Shown in pieces: positions 63,641 through 64,000 of a stretch of DNA of 64,000 bases. Each line of letters opens with the position of its first letter. Position 1 is the stretch's first letter. Position numbers and translations under genes: made by a program. Under the pieces are notes generated by a model that was not told the DNA's origin, ran no database searches, and worked only from the letters and a program-made list of their open reading frames with translations. The stretch is from assembly GCA_024195265.1 (NCBI GenBank), contig JAJLRJ010000005.1:23247355-23311354 (forward strand), in the 5' to 3' direction. This DNA comes from Dendrophyllia cribrosa. Lineage: Eukaryota; Cnidaria; Anthozoa; Scleractinia; Dendrophylliidae.

Positions 63641-64000
63641 CTAATGAGAAGATAAAACTCCGTTAGTTTGATCGGGAAACTGCAGGCGACTTAATCTGTC
63701 GGCGTGTGTGTTCAGTTTGCCTGGTAAGTGCCGTGACAGAAGATGAAAATTGTATTGAACGCTTATCCAGAAAATCTCACGCAACCAAGACATGGCTATG
63801 GGATTTCTGCACGTGCCATTGTTAATAAAGGCCATGGCCTGGGTATTGTCAGTCTCGACGATAACACGTTTATTTTAGAACTGGGGACCCCAGCGGCGAA
63901 CGGAGATGAGGATAGGAAATAACTCCAAATAGTTAATATTCGAGCGAAGCGAAGGATCAATTGCGTGACCTGCGTGACTACAGTGCGCACTAAGGGGGCG
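63641..64000 (-). pseudogene. RNase H end of the DIRS-like element's reverse transcriptase (partial)
   Basis: The frame from the right edge encodes NINYLELFPIL, VIVETDNTQAMAFINNGTCR and LPGKLNTHADRLSRLQFP, typical of the RNase H domain of DIRS/Gypsy-type polymerases. A TAA at 63877-63875 interrupts it. The reverse transcriptase proper would lie right of the window. Confidence 0.75.

Overview
The window looks like nuclear DNA of a cnidarian, most likely an anthozoan such as a stony coral. This is an inference from intron-rich genes with GT..AG junctions, AT-rich intergenic DNA packed with foldback repeats, and transposons of the Polinton, DIRS and LINE kinds. There is no sign of a bacterial genome, a CRISPR array or rRNA.

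The centrepiece is a full-length Polinton/Maverick (adintovirus-like) integrated virus at 39723-58848, 19,126 bp. It has long terminal inverted repeats starting AGTAGTTGAATAAACGCGG and a perfect 6-bp target duplication, TTGGAG, on both sides. Its gene order, left to right, is: VLTF3-like factor and an acidic protein (+); then on the minus strand integrase with chromodomain, zinc-ribbon/phospholipase A2, adenain-type protease, pX-like core protein, major capsid protein, basic amphipathic virion protein, penton-like minor capsid protein and a PPxY-containing protein; then packaging ATPase, a phage-like fiber and a membrane protein (+); then on the minus strand two helix-turn-helix regulators flanking three small replication-type genes, one with an SSB-like acidic tail; then protein-primed DNA polymerase (+). 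Seventeen of 18 recognisable starts read AAAATG, often TTTAAAATG, so the element appears to share one initiation or promoter signature. The structural genes are open, but integrase, PLA2, core protein and polymerase carry stops, frameshifts or a deletion, so this copy is defective. The two ends are almost identical, which suggests that insertion was not very old.

The Polinton lies inside an intron of a minus-strand host gene: phase-1 exons at 59668-60204 lie on one side and the next phase-1 exon (39244-39646) on the other. A 5'-truncated LINE (37950-39239) sits in the following intron, and the 3' part of the gene (35290-37366) is broken by frameshifts.

Elsewhere: 1-3156 holds the open but incomplete polymerase gene of a second, clearly different Polinton lineage, running off the left edge, with small neighbouring genes to about 4670. 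At 6099-9733 is a multi-exon minus-strand gene of unknown function. At 14084-19133 is a five-exon gene for a 137-residue secreted PLAT-domain protein whose exon phases all fit. At 24829-26337 a MADF/Myb-like gene faces a HIRAN-domain gene at 26918-27739. At 29148-29321 is a lone ABCC transporter exon. At 29841-31487 is a five-exon EXO1-like nuclease with a late frameshift, head-to-head with a small plus-strand first exon at 31898. The stretch 32040-34080 holds retroelement debris and a 95-bp minisatellite. The right edge (62727-64000) is a broken DIRS-like tyrosine-recombinase retrotransposon. The remaining DNA is intron, spacer and dispersed repeats.
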